39,967 nucleotides of DNA from Alcanivorax sp. (GTDB lineage: Bacteria; Pseudomonadota; Gammaproteobacteria; Pseudomonadales; Alcanivoracaceae). The notes under the pieces were generated by a model, which did not search any database, had not been told where the DNA came from, and saw only the letters and a program-made list of their open reading frames with translations. This document shows, one piece after another, positions 1 to 8,221 of this stretch (positions are counted from its first letter, which is position 1; each line of letters opens with the position of its first letter). Position numbers and translations under genes: made by a program. Location: the NCBI GenBank assembly GCA_022449455.1, contig JAKUPL010000033.1, forward strand, positions 1 through 39,967. Direction: 5' to 3'.

Positions 1-1554
1 CGCCGGGAGCCGGCCGCCGGCGAACCGGCCCCGGCTCCGACCGCGGGCGGCACCGGCCCGGCGCCCGGCAACGATCAGATGTTCGGCCTGCTGCAGGAGT
101 TGCTGACCACCCTGCGCGGGTTCGGCGCCTCCGGCGCACCGGTCGCCGCGCCTCCGGCCGTGACGCCGCCGGCGTCCGGCATGGCGGTGCTGCACAATGG
201 CCAGCCCTACTTCAACGGTGCGCCGCTGGCCGGCGACGCCCGGGTGGAGGCGGTCAGCAGCCAGGATCTGTTCGCCCTGCTCACCCGGTTGCAGCGTCTG
301 GAGCAGGCGCTGGAAGGGCCGGCCCTGGCCGAACGCAACCTCAAGGAAGAACTCAGCGATCTGCTCGACAGCGAGCATGGCGAGGCGATTCATGCCCTGG
401 AGCAGGCCGATGACGACGTCATCAATCTGGTCTCCATGCTGTTCGATTTCATCCTCGACGATGAGGGCCTGCCGGCGGAGATCAAGGCGCTGATCGGCCG
501 GCTGCAGATTCCCTTGCTGAAAGTGGCGATCGTCGATAAGACGTTCTTCAGTAATGACGAGCACGACGCGCGGCTGCTGCTCAACACCCTGGCCCGGGCC
601 GGCAGCCAGTGGGACCCGCAGCAGGGCCGCGACGATGAACTGTACCGCCGCATCGACCGGGCGGTGCACGCCATCATCGACGATTACGACGAGGACGCTG
701 GCCTGTTCCGCGACCTGCTCGACGATTTCGATGCTTATTTCCGCGCCCAGCACGACCGTGCCGAGCGCGTCGCCGAACGGGTTCGCGAGGCGGAGGAGGG
801 CAAGGCCCGCGCCGAGCAGGCGGGCGACGCGGTGGGCGCCCTGATCGACGCGCGGCTGGCCGGCCGCTCGGTGCCGGACGTGGTGGTGCGGTTGTTGCGC
901 CAGGGTTGGCAGCAGGTGCTGTATCTGACCTGGCTGCGGGAAGGCCCGGACAGCGACGCCTGGCGCCGCCAGGCCAAGGTGGTGGACGCGCTGGTATGGA
1001 GCGTGCTGCCCCACCGCGATCAGGCCGAGTTGCAACGGCTCCGGGACCTGGCTCCCAAGCTGCGCCGGGCGGTACAGCACGGACTGGCCGGCATCGAATA
1101 CGACGCGGCCGAGACCGGCGCCTTGCTGGACGAACTGGCGGGTGTCCATGACGCCCTGCTGGAAGGGCTGGACACCGACCGGGTCACCGTGCCCAGGGCG
1201 GAGGCGTCCCCGGTGACCGAGGCCGCGCCCGCGGACCAGCCGGAGCCGGCATTGCCCGATGACCACGAGCAGGTGCGCCGGGCGCGGGCGCTGCGCGCCG
1301 GCCAGTGGGCGGAATTCGACGACCCGGAGGGCGCCCGGCGTGCCAAGCTGGCGGCCAACATCCGCGACGGCGCCAAGCTGGTGTTCATCAACCGCCGGGG
1401 CATCAAGGTGGGCGAGTACGACGCGGCCGGGCTGGGCGCGGCCCTGGAGCGCGGCGAGGTGCGTTTGATCGAGGAGGGCGCTCTGTTCGACCGGGCTCTG
1501 GAGGCGGTCATCGGCGATTTGCGTCGACGGCATCAAGGGCCAGCTGAAAGTTAA
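1..1554 (+). CDS. DUF1631 family protein, 3' part (5' end outside window)
   Basis: The reading frame is open from the first base of the window, so the first internal ATG (79) is probably not the true start and the gene begins upstream; DUF1631 proteins are usually 700 residues or more. What is visible is an Ala/Pro-rich segment, a helical acidic region with the stretch DDDVINLVSMLFDFILDD, an IKALIGRLQIPLLKVAI segment typical of this family, a charged helical middle, and a C-terminal block (GQWAEFDD...RRAKLAANI...KLVFINRRGIKVGE) that resembles the small conserved C-terminal module of DUF1631 proteins. The molecular function is unknown; some database entries call relatives 'thymidine phosphorylase', which nothing here supports. 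The last codons (E-S-stop) come from the motif GAAAGTTAA, which belongs to an interspersed repeat (see repeat at 1541-1596), so the C-terminus may have been reshaped by that element. Family assignment is fairly confident; function is not. Confidence 0.72.
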   Translation, partial: RREPAAGEPAPAPTAGGTGPAPGNDQMFGLLQELLTTLRGFGASGAPVAAPPAVTPPASGMAVLHNGQPYFNGAPLAGDARVEAVSSQDLFALLTRLQRLEQALEGPALAERNLKEELSDLLDSEHGEAIHALEQADDDVINLVSMLFDFILDDEGLPAEIKALIGRLQIPLLKVAIVDKTFFSNDEHDARLLLNTLARAGSQWDPQQGRDDELYRRIDRAVHAIIDDYDEDAGLFRDLLDDFDAYFRAQHDRAERVAERVREAEEGKARAEQAGDAVGALIDARLAGRSVPDVVVRLLRQGWQQVLYLTWLREGPDSDAWRRQAKVVDALVWSVLPHRDQAELQRLRDLAPKLRRAVQHGLAGIEYDAAETGALLDELAGVHDALLEGLDTDRVTVPRAEASPVTEAAPADQPEPALPDDHEQVRRARALRAGQWAEFDDPEGARRAKLAANIRDGAKLVFINRRGIKVGEYDAAGLGAALERGEVRLIEEGALFDRALEAVIGDLRRRHQGPAES

Positions 1555-1596
1555 AGCCCCGCCGCCCTGTCCCCGCTTGCAGCTTGCGGCTTGCCG
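1541..1596. repeat. Interspersed repeat modules, partial copy
   Basis: This 56-bp stretch joins two modules that recur in the 10401-10574 element. The first, around 1545-1556, shares AAAGTTAAA with the left arm of that element. The second, 1576-1593, is a CTTGCAGCTTGCGGCTTG tract whose reverse complement shares the 13-mer CAAGCCGCAAGCT with the centre of the other element. The first module contains the stop codon of the preceding gene; the second lies just before ampD. Confidence 0.5.
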
Positions 1597-1611
1597 CCCG
1601 AAACTACCCCC

Positions 1612-2151
1612 ATGCTCACCCTCACCGACCACTGGATCGACCAGGCGCGCCGGGTGCCGTCTCCCAACTTCAATGAGCGGCCGGACCCGGAGGACATCGC
1701 TCTGGTGGTGATCCACAACATCAGCCTGCCACCGGAGCGCTTCGGCGGCCCCTGGATCGAAGCGTTCTTCCAGAACCGCCTGGACCCGGACGCCGATCCC
1801 TATTTCCAGACCCTCCGCGACCTCAAGGTGTCGTCCCACTTCCTGATCCGCCGCGACGGCGAGCTGGTGCAGTTCGTGGCCTGCGACCGGCGCGCCTGGC
1901 ACGCCGGCGTATCCCGCTGGCGCGGCCGGGACAACTGCAACGACTTTTCCCTCGGCATCGAACTGGAGGGCGCCGACCGGATTCCCTACGAGGACGCCCA
2001 GTACCGCGGCCTTAATGCTCTGCTGGACACCCTGATCGCCCATTACCCCAAGCTGTCCCGCGACACGCTCACCGGCCACGAGCATATCGCCCCCGGGCGC
2101 AAAACCGACCCCGGGCCGGCGTTCGACTGGGCGCGCCTGCCGCCGTCCTGA
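1612..2151 (+). CDS. ampD: 1,6-anhydro-N-acetylmuramyl-L-alanine amidase AmpD
   Basis: Cytoplasmic zinc amidase of peptidoglycan recycling. It removes the peptide from 1,6-anhydroMurNAc-peptides imported by AmpG, which in many Gammaproteobacteria keeps ampC beta-lactamase repressed. The 179-residue product matches the family length (E. coli 183). Conserved blocks are ARRVPSPNF, VVIHNISLPP (zinc ligand His35), FGGPWI, SSHFLIRRDGELVQFV, RAWHAGVS, CNDFSLGIELEG and the C-terminal GHEHIAPGRKTDPGPAFDW, which carries the remaining His and Asp zinc ligands. I chose ATG 1612; an in-frame TTG at 1591 would add seven residues from repeat-derived sequence and has no better support. It is followed 82 bp later by ampE, the classical ampDE order, and ampG lies about 10 kb downstream in this window. 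Confidence 0.96.
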   Translation: MLTLTDHWIDQARRVPSPNFNERPDPEDIALVVIHNISLPPERFGGPWIEAFFQNRLDPDADPYFQTLRDLKVSSHFLIRRDGELVQFVACDRRAWHAGVSRWRGRDNCNDFSLGIELEGADRIPYEDAQYRGLNALLDTLIAHYPKLSRDTLTGHEHIAPGRKTDPGPAFDWARLPPS

Positions 2152-2233
2152 GCGGCCCGCTGGCGGGCGCGCCTGGACCGCGCCGGTCGGTGCCGTATGA
2201 TGCGGGGAACGGTCCGTTCGGAGATCCGCGACA

Positions 2234-3061
2234 ATGAAACTGTTGGTACTGCTGCTGGCGCTGGTGCTGCGCCGCCGGGACGGCGGCTGGCCGGTCTGGC
2301 TGGCCCGCGAAGATCGACATCGCCGCTTTCTGGCCGCCCTGGCGCCCGCCAACGGGGTGCCGGGCTGGTGGCTGGCGGTGGCCCTGCCGGCGTTGCTGGC
2401 GGCGCTGCTGTTCGCCTGGTTCGAAGGTCCGGCCGGGGCCCTGGCCACGCTGCTGCTGGGTACGCCCCTGTTGCTCTGGCTGATCGGCGTGGACAGTGAA
2501 TTCAGGCACCTGGACAACCTGCTGGTGCGCGGTCGCATGAACGACCGGGACGCCCTGGCGGCGGGCGCCGCCGAGGCCTTCGAGCACCCCGCCGGCGCCT
2601 GCGACGGGGACTGGTTCGACGGCCTCTGCGGGCGGGTACTGGAGCGGGCGGCGCTGCTGTTCGCGGTGGTGTTCTGGCTCACCGTGCTGGGGTTCGGCGC
2701 CGCCGTGCTGCTGGTGCTCAACCGGGCCTGGCTGCGCCGCGATCCGGACGCCGGCGACTGGGCCCGCAGCCTGGACGCGGCCCTGTGCTGGATACCCGCC
2801 CGGCTGACGGTGCTGGCGCTGGCCCTGGTAGGCCACTTCGGGGCGGTCATCGCCGCCGCCGCCGGGCGCCTGTGGCGGCTGGACGACGGCCGCGAACTGC
2901 TGGGCGCGGTGGCCGCCGCCGCGGTGGCGCGGGAAACCGAGGGCCGGGATCCCCCGTTCCAGCACGGCGTGGATCGGCTGGAGGCCCTGCAGGGCCTGTT
3001 GTTGCGGGCGCTGGCGGTGTGGCTGATCTTCGCCGCGCTGTGGGTGCTGCTGCCGGATTGA
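2234..3061 (+). CDS. ampE: AmpE-like inner-membrane protein
   Basis: A 275-residue membrane protein directly downstream of ampD, as in the enterobacterial ampDE operon, where AmpE is proposed to act as an accessory or sensory factor in beta-lactamase regulation; its biochemical role is unsettled. Hydrophobic segments are visible at the N-terminus (KLLVLLLALVL), about residues 44-85, around 140-160, around 185-210 and at the C-terminus (LLLRALAVWLIFAALWVLLP). The block ALCWIPARLTVLALALVGHFG matches the conserved AmpE stretch 'DWVPVRL...YALIGH' of E. coli AmpE (284 residues). ATG 2234 follows a modest GGAGAT-like ribosome-binding site. Assignment rests on length, topology, this motif and position. 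Confidence 0.86.
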   Translation: MKLLVLLLALVLRRRDGGWPVWLAREDRHRRFLAALAPANGVPGWWLAVALPALLAALLFAWFEGPAGALATLLLGTPLLLWLIGVDSEFRHLDNLLVRGRMNDRDALAAGAAEAFEHPAGACDGDWFDGLCGRVLERAALLFAVVFWLTVLGFGAAVLLVLNRAWLRRDPDAGDWARSLDAALCWIPARLTVLALALVGHFGAVIAAAAGRLWRLDDGRELLGAVAAAAVARETEGRDPPFQHGVDRLEALQGLLLRALAVWLIFAALWVLLPD

Positions 3062-3068
3062 GCCGATC

Positions 3069-3090
3069 TCGCCGGTCGGCGATCTTGTTG
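3069..3090 (+). terminator. Possible weak terminator after ampE
   Basis: A short stem (TCGCC, loop GGTC, GGCGA; 3069-3082) lies eight bases after the ampE stop and is followed by a partly T-rich run (TCTTGTTG). The stem is only 5 bp and the T-tract is interrupted, so termination would be inefficient at best. Confidence 0.3.
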
Positions 3091-3148
3091 CAATTTCCGG
3101 CCCGGCGGTGCGTGGCCGGGCAGTCACGCAAACTGTTAGTATACCGAG

Positions 3149-3180
3149 ACGGCCTATTTACCCAGGCCGTTTCCTTTCCT
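3149..3180 (+). promoter_or_regulatory. Hairpin with T/C-rich tail in the aceE leader
   Basis: ACGGCC (3149-3154) and GGCCGT (3165-3170) form a perfect 6-bp stem with a 10-base loop, followed by TTCCTTTCCT. It lies 66 bp before the aceE start and just after a possible -10 hexamer (TAGTAT, 3137-3142). It may end ampDE transcripts, act as an attenuator, or form the 5' stem-loop of an aceEF transcript. No convincing -35 element or PdhR-type operator (ATTGGT...ACCAAT) was seen. Confidence 0.4.
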
Positions 3181-3235
3181 TGCCGGCGTGGTGATCCCGC
3201 GCCGGCCTTGGCAACGCGATAAAGGACGCACGCCC

Positions 3236-5905
3236 ATGCAGAAAAGAAATTTTTTTGATGACGCCGACCCGGCGGAAACGCGGGAGTGGCTTGAGGCTCT
3301 GGAATCGGTACTGGAGCGGGAGGGGCCGGAACGGGCCGTCTGGCTGCTGGAAACCCTCACCAATGAAGCCCAGGAACAGGGCGCCATCCGTGCTCACCTG
3401 AACACCCCCTATCTGAACACCATCGCGCCCAAGGACGAAGCGCCGATCCCCGGCGACATCTACATGGAACGCCGGATCCGCTCACTGATCCGCTGGAACG
3501 CGCTGGCGATGGTGGCCAAGGCCAACATGGACGACGACGAACTGGGCGGCCACATCGCCAGCTTCGCGTCCTCGGCCACCCTGTACGACATCGGCTTCAG
3601 CCACTTCTTCCACGCCCCCCACGACGACAACCCCGGTGACCTGGTGTACTACCAGGGCCATTCGGCGCCGGGCATCTACGCGCGGGCCTATCTGGAAGGC
3701 CGCGTCAGCGAAGACCAGATGGACAACTTCCGCCGCGAAGTGGACGGCAAGGGCCTGTCCTCCTACCCGCACCCCTGGCTGATGCCGGACTTCTGGCAGT
3801 TCCCCACCGTATCCATGGGCCTCGGTCCGATCCAGGCCATCTACCAGGCCTACGTCATGAAGTACCTGCAGAACCGGGAGCTGATTCCGGATCGCAAGCG
3901 CAAGGTCTGGGCGTTCCTGGGCGACGGTGAAATGGACGAGCCGGAATCCCTGGGCGCCCTGTCCATGGCCGGCCGCGAGCAGCTGGATAATCTGGTGTTC
4001 GTGGTCAACTGCAACCTGCAGCGCCTGGACGGCCCGGTACGCGGCAACGGCAAGATCATCCAGGAACTGGAAGGCCTGTTCCGGGGCGCCGGCTGGAACG
4101 TGATCAAGGTGGTCTGGGGCCGGCTCTGGGACCCGCTGCTGGAGAAGGACACCGAGGGCCTGCTGCGCCGCCGCATGGAAGAAGCGGTGGACGGCGAATA
4201 CCAGGCCTACAAGAAAGAAGGCGGCGCCTACACCCGCGAGCATTTCTTCGGCAAATACCCGGAGCTGAAGAAAATGGTCGAGCACATGAGCGACGAGGAC
4301 GTGTACCGCCTGAACCGCGGCGGCCACGACCCGTTCAAGGTGTACGCGGCCTACCACCAGGCGGTGAACAGCGACCGGCCCACGGTGATCCTGGCCAAGA
4401 CCGTGAAAGGCTACGCCACCGGCGCCGGCGAGGCGGTCAACAAGGCCCACCAGATGAAGAAGATCGATCTGGACAGCCTCAAGGAATTCCGCGACCGCTT
4501 CGACATCCCGCTCAGCGATGAGCAGCTCAAGGATCTGCCGTACTACCACCCGGGCGCCGACTCCCCGGAAATGCGCTACATGAACGAGCAGCGCGAAAAG
4601 CTGGGCGGCTACATGCCGGTGCGCCGGCGCGAGGCCAGCCAGCCGCTGACCATGCCCGGCCTGGACATCTTCCAGAACTTCCTGGAAGGCAGCGGCGACC
4701 GCGAGCTGTCCACCACCATGGCGTTCGTGCGCATGCTCAGCGCGCTGATCAAGGACAAGAACATCGGCAAGCGGGTGGTGCCCATCGTCCCCGACGAGGC
4801 GCGTACCTTCGGCATGGAAGGCATGTTCCGCCAGCTTGGCATCTATTCCTCCAAGGGCCAGCAGTACCAGCCCGAGGACGCCGGGCAGATGATGTTCTAC
4901 CGGGAAGACAAGAAGGGCCAGATCCTGGAGGAGGGCATCAACGAGGCCGGCGCCATGAGCGCCTGGATCGCCGCCGCCACCAGCTACAGCGTGCACGACT
5001 TCACGCTGATCCCGTTCTTTATCTACTACTCCATGTTCGGACCGCAGCGCACCGGCGACCTGTGGTGGGCCGCCGGCGACAGCCAGGCCCGTGGTTTCCT
5101 GCTGGGCGGCACCGCCGGGCGTACCACGCTCAACGGCGAGGGCCTGCAGCACCAGGACGGCCACAGCCATATCCTGACCAGCACCATTCCCAACTGCGTG
5201 AGCTACGACCCCACCTACGCCTACGAGCTGGCGGTGATCCTGCAGGACGGCCTGCGCCGCATGTATCAGGACCATGAGAATGTGTACTACTACCTCACCC
5301 TGATGAACGAGAACTACCAGCACGGGGCCATGCCGAAGGGCGCCGAGGAAGGCATCCGCAAGGGCATGTACCTGCTGCGCGAAGGCAAGGGCAAGAGCGG
5401 CAAGAAAGCCAAGCGGGTACAGCTGCTGGGTTCCGGCACCATCCTGCGCGAGGTGGAAGCGGCCGCCGAGCTGCTGCGCGAGGACTTCGGCGTGGCCGCC
5501 GACGTCTGGAGCGTGACCAGCTTCAACGAGCTGCGCCGCGAAGGGCTGCGCGCCGACCGCGACCGCATGCTCAAGCCGGACATGAAGGTGGCGCCCACCT
5601 GGGTGGAGCAGTGCCTGGACAAACGTCAGGGCCCGGTGATCGCGTCCACCGACTACATCAAGGCCTACGCCGACCAGATCCGCCCCTGGGTGAAAGCGCC
5701 TTACACGGTGCTCGGCACCGATGGGTACGGTCGCAGTGACTCCCGCGCCAAGCTGCGCAGCTTCTTCGAAGTGGACCGCTACTTCGTGGTGCTGGCGGCC
5801 CTCAGCGCGCTGCGTGACCAGGGCGAACTGGACGCCGCCACCGTCAAGGAGGCGATCAAGAAATACGGCATTGATCCGGAAAAACCCTATCCGGTGACGC
5901 ACTGA
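3236..5905 (+). CDS. aceE: Pyruvate dehydrogenase E1 component (homodimeric type) AceE
   Basis: Thiamine-diphosphate-dependent E1 that decarboxylates pyruvate and reductively acetylates the lipoyl groups of AceF, feeding acetyl-CoA into central metabolism. The 889 residues match the homodimeric gammaproteobacterial type (E. coli 887). Visible landmarks are the N-terminal DPAETREWLEALESVLEREG that contacts E2, the ThDP-binding motif from GDGEMDE (Gly229 onward) to NCN about 30 residues later, SSYPHPWLMPDFWQFPTVSM, VKGYATGAGE, and the transketolase-like C-terminal half with GINEAGAMSAWIAAATSYS and GLQHQDGHSH. The start is ATG 3236, preceded by AAAGGA at the right distance and aligning with family N-termini; a GTG at 3188 is in frame but less likely. 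It is followed 20 bp later by aceF. No pdhR or lpd gene is adjacent. Confidence 0.98.
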   Translation: MQKRNFFDDADPAETREWLEALESVLEREGPERAVWLLETLTNEAQEQGAIRAHLNTPYLNTIAPKDEAPIPGDIYMERRIRSLIRWNALAMVAKANMDDDELGGHIASFASSATLYDIGFSHFFHAPHDDNPGDLVYYQGHSAPGIYARAYLEGRVSEDQMDNFRREVDGKGLSSYPHPWLMPDFWQFPTVSMGLGPIQAIYQAYVMKYLQNRELIPDRKRKVWAFLGDGEMDEPESLGALSMAGREQLDNLVFVVNCNLQRLDGPVRGNGKIIQELEGLFRGAGWNVIKVVWGRLWDPLLEKDTEGLLRRRMEEAVDGEYQAYKKEGGAYTREHFFGKYPELKKMVEHMSDEDVYRLNRGGHDPFKVYAAYHQAVNSDRPTVILAKTVKGYATGAGEAVNKAHQMKKIDLDSLKEFRDRFDIPLSDEQLKDLPYYHPGADSPEMRYMNEQREKLGGYMPVRRREASQPLTMPGLDIFQNFLEGSGDRELSTTMAFVRMLSALIKDKNIGKRVVPIVPDEARTFGMEGMFRQLGIYSSKGQQYQPEDAGQMMFYREDKKGQILEEGINEAGAMSAWIAAATSYSVHDFTLIPFFIYYSMFGPQRTGDLWWAAGDSQARGFLLGGTAGRTTLNGEGLQHQDGHSHILTSTIPNCVSYDPTYAYELAVILQDGLRRMYQDHENVYYYLTLMNENYQHGAMPKGAEEGIRKGMYLLREGKGKSGKKAKRVQLLGSGTILREVEAAAELLREDFGVAADVWSVTSFNELRREGLRADRDRMLKPDMKVAPTWVEQCLDKRQGPVIASTDYIKAYADQIRPWVKAPYTVLGTDGYGRSDSRAKLRSFFEVDRYFVVLAALSALRDQGELDAATVKEAIKKYGIDPEKPYPVTH

Positions 5906-5925
5906 ACTCTCAGAAGGAGTGACCT

Positions 5926-7680
5926 GTGAGCAAGGAAACCATCCGGGTACCCGATATCGGCAGCAGTGATCCTGTTGACGTGATCGAGGTGTCCGTTAAG
6001 AAAGGCGACAGCGTCGAGGCCGAAGACACCATCGTGGTGCTGGAATCGGACAAGGCGTCGCTGGAAGTACCCTGCCCCAAGGCGGGCACGGTACTGGAAT
6101 TGAAAGTGAAAGCCGGCGACCAGGTGAAGGAGGGCGACCCGCTCCTGGACCTGGACGTGGCTGGTGAAGACGGCGGCGACGGTTCTGGCGACGAGGCCGG
6201 CGACGACGGGTCCAAGGACAACGCCTCCGACGAGGAAGCGGCCAGCGAGAAAACCTCGAACAAGGAAGCGTCCGATAAGGAAGCGTCCGATCAGCAGGAC
6301 GAGGCTGACCAGCAAGACGACGAATCCGCCGCCAAACCGGCGGCCGGCGGCACCCGCACGGTGGCCGCGCCGGACCTGGGCGACATCGATGCCGCCGAGA
6401 TCATCGAGATCAATGTGGCCGAGGGCGACAGCGTCGAGGCCGAGCAGACCATCCTGGTGATCGAGTCCGACAAGGCGTCCCTGGAAGTGCCCAGCCCGGA
6501 AGCGGGTACGGTGAAGAAACTGCTGGTGAAGGTCGGCGACAAGATCGGCACCGGCACCGACCTGATGGAACTGGAAACCGCCGGAGGTGGCGACACCTCC
6601 GATAAAGGGTCTTCAGAGAAAGGGTCCGGCGAAAAAGGCGGCTCGGAAAAGGCCGCCGCGAAGGACGACGGCGACGCGAAAGCGGCCCGCTCCCGCAAAT
6701 CCGACCTGGACGAAAAGCCCTCGGAAGCCGGCCGCCAGAGCGCCGCCCCGGAAACCCCGGAACAGTCCCAGGGTAAACCGTCCGCGTCGGTGCACGCCGG
6801 CCCGGCGGTGCGCAAACTGGCCCGGGAAACCGGCATCGACCTGGCCGACGTGGCGCCCAGCGGGCCCAAGGACCGCATTCTCAAGGAAGACGTGCACGCG
6901 CTGATCAAGCAGCGTCTGGAAAACCCGCCCGCCGCCGGCGGCGCCGGGGCCCCGGACCTGCCGGAGATCGACTTCAGCGAGTTCGGTCCGGTGGAGCGTC
7001 AGGAGCTCAACAAGCTGCGCAAGGTGGCGGCCAGGAACCTGCACCGCAGCTGGATCACCATTCCCCATGTGACCCAGTTCGACGAGGCCGACATCACCGA
7101 GCTGGAAGCCTTCCGCAAGAGCCAGAATAAGGCTCTGGAAAAAGAAGGCGTGAAGCTCACCATGCTGGCCTTTCTGGTCAAGGCCTGCGCCAACGCGCTG
7201 CGCGAGTTTCCGCGCTTCAACAGCTCCCTGGAGCTGGGCGGCGAAGCGCTGATCATGAAGGACTACGTGCACATCGGCATCGCCGTGGACACGCCCAATG
7301 GTCTGGTGGTGCCGGTGATCCGCGACGCCGACAAGAAAGGGCTCAAGGACATCGCCCTGGAAATGGGCGAGCTGGCCGGCAAGGCCCGGGACCGCAAGCT
7401 GTCACCGGCGGATATGAAGGGGGCCACCTTCAGCATCTCGTCGCTGGGCGGCATCGGCGGCACCGCCTTCACGCCCATCGTCAACTGGCCGGAGGTGGCG
7501 ATCCTGGGTGTCAGCCGTTCCGACACCAAGCCGGTGTGGGATGGGCAGACGTTCCAGCCGCGGCTGACGCTGCCGTTGTCGTTGTCCTACGATCACCGTG
7601 TGATCGACGGTGCCGACGCGGCGCGTTTCACCAGCTACCTGAGCCAGTTGCTGAGTGATATGCGGCGGGCTTTGTTGTAA
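5926..7680 (+). CDS. aceF: Pyruvate dehydrogenase E2, dihydrolipoamide acetyltransferase AceF
   Basis: Core of the pyruvate dehydrogenase complex, transferring acetyl groups from lipoyl arms to CoA. The 584 residues contain lipoyl domain 1 (about 1-78, lipoylated Lys43 in SDKAS), lipoyl domain 2 (about 143-220, Lys183 in SDKAS), a peripheral subunit-binding domain (about 288-326, AVRKLARETGIDL...GPKDRILKEDV) and the catalytic domain (about 355-584) with the active-site motif DHRVIDG (His557, Asp561). It has two lipoyl domains, whereas E. coli AceF has three. The linkers are unusual: instead of Ala/Pro-rich they are Asp/Glu/Lys/Ser/Gly-rich, partly built from tandem repeats. The start is GTG 5926 after a strong AAGGAG. 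No lpd follows, so E3 must be encoded elsewhere. Confidence 0.97.
   Translation: MSKETIRVPDIGSSDPVDVIEVSVKKGDSVEAEDTIVVLESDKASLEVPCPKAGTVLELKVKAGDQVKEGDPLLDLDVAGEDGGDGSGDEAGDDGSKDNASDEEAASEKTSNKEASDKEASDQQDEADQQDDESAAKPAAGGTRTVAAPDLGDIDAAEIIEINVAEGDSVEAEQTILVIESDKASLEVPSPEAGTVKKLLVKVGDKIGTGTDLMELETAGGGDTSDKGSSEKGSGEKGGSEKAAAKDDGDAKAARSRKSDLDEKPSEAGRQSAAPETPEQSQGKPSASVHAGPAVRKLARETGIDLADVAPSGPKDRILKEDVHALIKQRLENPPAAGGAGAPDLPEIDFSEFGPVERQELNKLRKVAARNLHRSWITIPHVTQFDEADITELEAFRKSQNKALEKEGVKLTMLAFLVKACANALREFPRFNSSLELGGEALIMKDYVHIGIAVDTPNGLVVPVIRDADKKGLKDIALEMGELAGKARDRKLSPADMKGATFSISSLGGIGGTAFTPIVNWPEVAILGVSRSDTKPVWDGQTFQPRLTLPLSLSYDHRVIDGADAARFTSYLSQLLSDMRRALL
6262..6291 (+). repeat. aceF: 15-bp tandem duplication in the aceF linker
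   Basis: Two perfect tandem copies of AAGGAAGCGTCCGAT (6262-6276 and 6277-6291) encode KEASD twice in the acidic linker between the lipoyl domains. The flanking codons (QQDEADQQDDE) are also repetitive, suggesting linker growth by slippage in units of whole codons. Confidence 0.85.
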
Positions 7681-7702
7681 AGCGCTTGGTGCCTTAACGG
7701 CT

Positions 7703-7758
7703 TCGCGGTCGGACGACCGCTCCTACATCCTGCCGTAGGAGCGGTCGTCCGACCGCGA
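7703..7758. repeat. REP/BIME inverted pair between aceF and the spy-like gene
   Basis: Two 24-bp arms, 7703-7726 and 7735-7758, are perfect reverse complements separated by an 8-base loop. Each arm is itself a REP unit: the GTAGGAG head is followed by a 7-bp stem GCGGTCG/CGACCGC. The GTAGGAGCGG head matches the well-known REP family of pseudomonads and relatives. It sits between two convergent genes, where it could stabilise or terminate both transcripts. Confidence 0.9.
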
Positions 7759-7781
7759 TCTTTCGTTTCCGTGCCGGCGGC

Positions 7782-8117
7782 TTATTCCTTGCCGCGACGC
7801 TCCTGCATTTTTTCCTTCCGCTCTTCCCATTTCTCCCGGCGCTTCTCGCGCATTGCCTCGGCTTTCGCCTGTTGTTCCGGCGTCAGTACCGCCTTGATCC
7901 GGCCTTCGGTTTCATCGTGCAGAGCACGCATTTTCTTGCCCTGTTCCTCCATGATGGTTTTGATGCGTGCTTGCTGGTCGGCGTTCAGGTCCAGTTCCTT
8001 GGCCATGTGCTCGACCATACGATCCGGATTCGGGCCGGGTTTCGGGGCGGCCATCACCGGACCGGCCAGGGCGGCCCCGGTGATCAGGGCAAGAGCGACA
8101 GTGGTGATCTTTTTCAT
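7782..8117 (-). CDS. Spy/CpxP-family periplasmic protein (LTXXQ motif)
   Basis: A 111-residue secreted protein with a Sec signal peptide (MKKITTVALALITGAALAGPVMA, cleavage after about residue 23) and a highly charged helical mature part. Two LTXXQ-like motifs are present (LNADQQARI and LTPEQQAKA), the hallmark of the Spy/CpxP chaperone family, which binds unfolded proteins in the periplasm or modulates envelope-stress sensors. The start is ATG 8117, preceded by a strong AAGGAG (8122-8130 on the minus strand); a longer frame upstream to 8213 lacks a signal peptide and is rejected. It lies 104 bp downstream of the baeR-like gene in the same direction, so it is probably a target of, and may be co-transcribed with, that system. 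Spy is a classical BaeSR/Cpx target in E. coli. Confidence 0.88.
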   Translation of the reverse strand: MKKITTVALALITGAALAGPVMAAPKPGPNPDRMVEHMAKELDLNADQQARIKTIMEEQGKKMRALHDETEGRIKAVLTPEQQAKAEAMREKRREKWEERKEKMQERRGKE

Positions 8118-8221
8118 GGGGCTTCTCCTTGAAGCGATTCGATTCACCGTCAGTGTCGCCGTAAATTGTGCAGCCACTATGCAGGAATCGTGGAAGGCGG
8201 TTGCAAGCTTCAAACGGAGGT

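Noticed and set aside
3482..5902. An 806-codon open frame on the minus strand opposite aceE
   Set aside because: It is a shadow of the high-GC aceE coding strand: it has no ribosome-binding site, its translation is dominated by His/Val/Gln/Gly of low coding quality, and aceE is unambiguous.
8205..8221. TTGCAAGCTTCAAACGG downstream of the baeR-like gene as a third repeat copy
   Set aside because: It shares only GCAAGCT with the 10480-10499 module; too short to distinguish from chance.
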